From: Glaciecola sp. UBA2563
GTDB taxonomy: Bacteria > Pseudomonadota > Gammaproteobacteria > Enterobacterales > Alteromonadaceae
Reading direction: 5' to 3'
DNA: 15,733 bases
Assembly (NCBI GenBank): GCA_002340325.1
Contig: DDLV01000006.1
Coordinates: 1 to 15,733 of the forward strand
The notes under the pieces were generated by a model. That model had not been told where the DNA came from, ran no database searches, and saw nothing but the letters and a program-made list of their open reading frames with translations. How positions within the stretch are numbered: the first letter of the stretch is position 1; each line of letters begins with the position of its first letter. Position numbers and translations under genes: made by a program. Of the stretch, positions 14,380 through 15,733 are shown piece after piece.

Positions 14380-15733
14380 TGATTAGTGCAGTGGTAAAAC
14401 AAGGAATATTGGTTGCGGTAGTTGTGCTCATAACCAGCATACTTGGCGTTGCCTTATCACTCAGTATTCCGGTTCAAATGATCCCTGATTTAGAGGTGCG
14501 CACGATTTCGGTTCGCACTGGATGGCCCGGCGCAACGCCTCAAGATGTCGAAAAAGAGATTTTGATTGAGCAAGAGCGATATTTACGGAGCTTGCCAAAT
14601 CTTCAGCGCATGGTGTCATATGCGGAGATGGGAGAGGCCAGTATCGAGCTTGAATTTCCATTCGGTGTGGATGTCAATGATGCGCTCATTCGGGTCAATA
14701 ATGCGTTAAGCCAGGTACCGTCATATCCTGAAAATGTGGATCAGCCACGTCTAATTGCCAGCTCTTTTTCAAGTAATGCGTTTATGCATTTTACGCTTGC
14801 GCCATTGCCCGGTAATCCGATGTCTCTCGATGTCGACCTATTACGAGATTTTGCTGAAGATTTTGTGCGTCCTCGAATGGAGAGTGTGCAAGGCGTTTCC
14901 GAAGTCGGTGTTCACGGTGGCGCGCGGCGTCAGATCCAAATCAATGTCGATGCTGCCAGGTTGGCCCAGCGCGGCATCAGTCTCACAGAAGTTCGCAATG
15001 CGATACGCAATCGCAATAGAGATGCATCCGCGGGCGATATCGAAAGCGGCACAAATCGTTATCTCTTGCGTGTAGTAGGGCGGTTTGAGCAACTTAACGA
15101 ACTCGAAAACCTTATCGTTATGCGCCAAAACAACGCCAATATCCTGCTAAAGGATATCGCCGAGGTAAAACTTGATCACTTTGAGACAAGAGGACTTTCG
15201 TTTTCAGATGGACAGCGCACGCTGAGATTGTCAGTCAGGCGAGAAAGTGGGTCAAATGTGTTATTGATAAAAGAGCAATTGCTGCCCATTGTCGATGAAT
15301 TGAATACGCAATTGCTTGAACAAAATGGATTGTCTCTCAAGCTGATCAGCGATGACGTGCAATACGTCTCCAGTTCGCTCAAAAATGTGTGGTTTAATCT
15401 ATCAATTGGCGCACTACTGGCAACGTTGGTGATGTATCTATTTTTGCGTTCAGGTAGGGCAACATTGGTGGGTGTTATGGGGATCCCATTATGTACCATC
15501 GCTGCTTTTATGGCGCTCATGGCCTTCGGTAGAACGATTAATGTCATTTCGTTAGCCGGCGTTGCCTTTGCCATTGGCATGACAGTGGACAATACAATCG
15601 TGGTGCTGGAATCCATTATTCAAGCCAAACGCAAAGGATTGAGTAAGTTTGAAGCCGCCATTCAAGGAGTAAAAGATGTATGGCCGGCAGTGCTGGCGTC
15701 AACGGCGACCACCGTCATGGTCTTTGCTCCGAT
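14379..15733 (+). CDS. RND-family efflux pump (AcrB/HAE-like), partial at right edge
   Basis: The first 451 codons of an inner-membrane proton-driven RND transporter are present; the full protein would be about 1,000 residues or more. A first membrane helix (about 9-30) leads to VQMIPDLEVRTISVRTGWPGATPQDVEKEI (spanning 32-61), the RND N-terminal signature. The porter domain extends to about 330, and further helices cover about 337-356, 362-382 and 389-412. The TM4 segment GMTVDNTIVVLE (400-411) keeps the first proton-relay acid, Asp404. Asn405 replaces the second Asp of AcrB; this DN form occurs in some other RND subfamilies. The start overlaps the adaptor stop codon in TAATG, so the two are coupled. 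The C-terminal half, with the lysine and TM10-11 residues of the relay, lies beyond the window. Confidence 0.93.
   Translation, partial: MISAVVKQGILVAVVVLITSILGVALSLSIPVQMIPDLEVRTISVRTGWPGATPQDVEKEILIEQERYLRSLPNLQRMVSYAEMGEASIELEFPFGVDVNDALIRVNNALSQVPSYPENVDQPRLIASSFSSNAFMHFTLAPLPGNPMSLDVDLLRDFAEDFVRPRMESVQGVSEVGVHGGARRQIQINVDAARLAQRGISLTEVRNAIRNRNRDASAGDIESGTNRYLLRVVGRFEQLNELENLIVMRQNNANILLKDIAEVKLDHFETRGLSFSDGQRTLRLSVRRESGSNVLLIKEQLLPIVDELNTQLLEQNGLSLKLISDDVQYVSSSLKNVWFNLSIGALLATLVMYLFLRSGRATLVGVMGIPLCTIAAFMALMAFGRTINVISLAGVAFAIGMTVDNTIVVLESIIQAKRKGLSKFEAAIQGVKDVWPAVLASTATTVMVFAP

Noticed and set aside
15176..15616. 146-codon minus-strand open frame inside the RND pump gene
   Set aside because: It is antisense to a well-conserved RND reading frame, its translation is Ser/Asn/Thr-rich without domain character, and no ribosome binding site is evident.

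Overview
The window looks like chromosome from a marine gammaproteobacterium, probably of the Alteromonadales. This is inferred from the moderate GC content, the codon use and the gene mix (FAS1 lipoprotein, sigma54-controlled ABC exporter, DASH cryptochrome, HugZ-type protein, RND pump). No rRNA, tRNA, CRISPR array, transposase or integrase gene is visible.

Left part (1-4064, all minus strand): the first 981 bases encode a fasciclin (FAS1) lipoprotein that runs off the left edge. Upstream of it is a two-gene operon for an NtrC-type sigma54 response regulator and its membrane histidine kinase. These genes overlap by 11 bases and are transcribed leftward.

Centre (4065-9146): divergent from the regulator is an ABC-type export operon. 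It encodes a membrane-fusion adaptor, a LolD/MacB-type ATPase and an 811-residue FtsX/MacB-type permease. The divergent intergenic region holds three 16-bp near-palindromes sharing TGTTCA-N5-G(T/A)ACA, followed by a -24/-12 sigma54 promoter with exact GG-N10-GC spacing. Together they suggest a self-contained circuit: kinase, then sigma54 activator, then three upstream activator sites, then exporter. A 26-bp-stem inverted repeat lies between the adaptor and ATPase genes, and a hairpin resembling a terminator follows the permease.

Right of this (9147-10104) is a small accessory patch. It has a REP-like palindrome with a duplicated arm, a Phd/VapC-type toxin-antitoxin pair joined by a 4-base overlap, and a minus-strand coding remnant of about 43 codons.

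Right part (10121-15733, plus strand): an Alr4036-type FMN-binding protein precedes a DASH-family cryptochrome/photolyase. Next comes a 186-bp nested palindromic element. A tightly coupled operon follows: a HugZ-like heme/FMN-fold protein, an RND periplasmic adaptor (ATGA overlap) and an RND inner-membrane pump (TAATG overlap) cut by the right edge.

The strongest candidate for an undescribed system is the two-component/sigma54/operator/ABC-exporter circuit. The two large structured intergenic elements come next.
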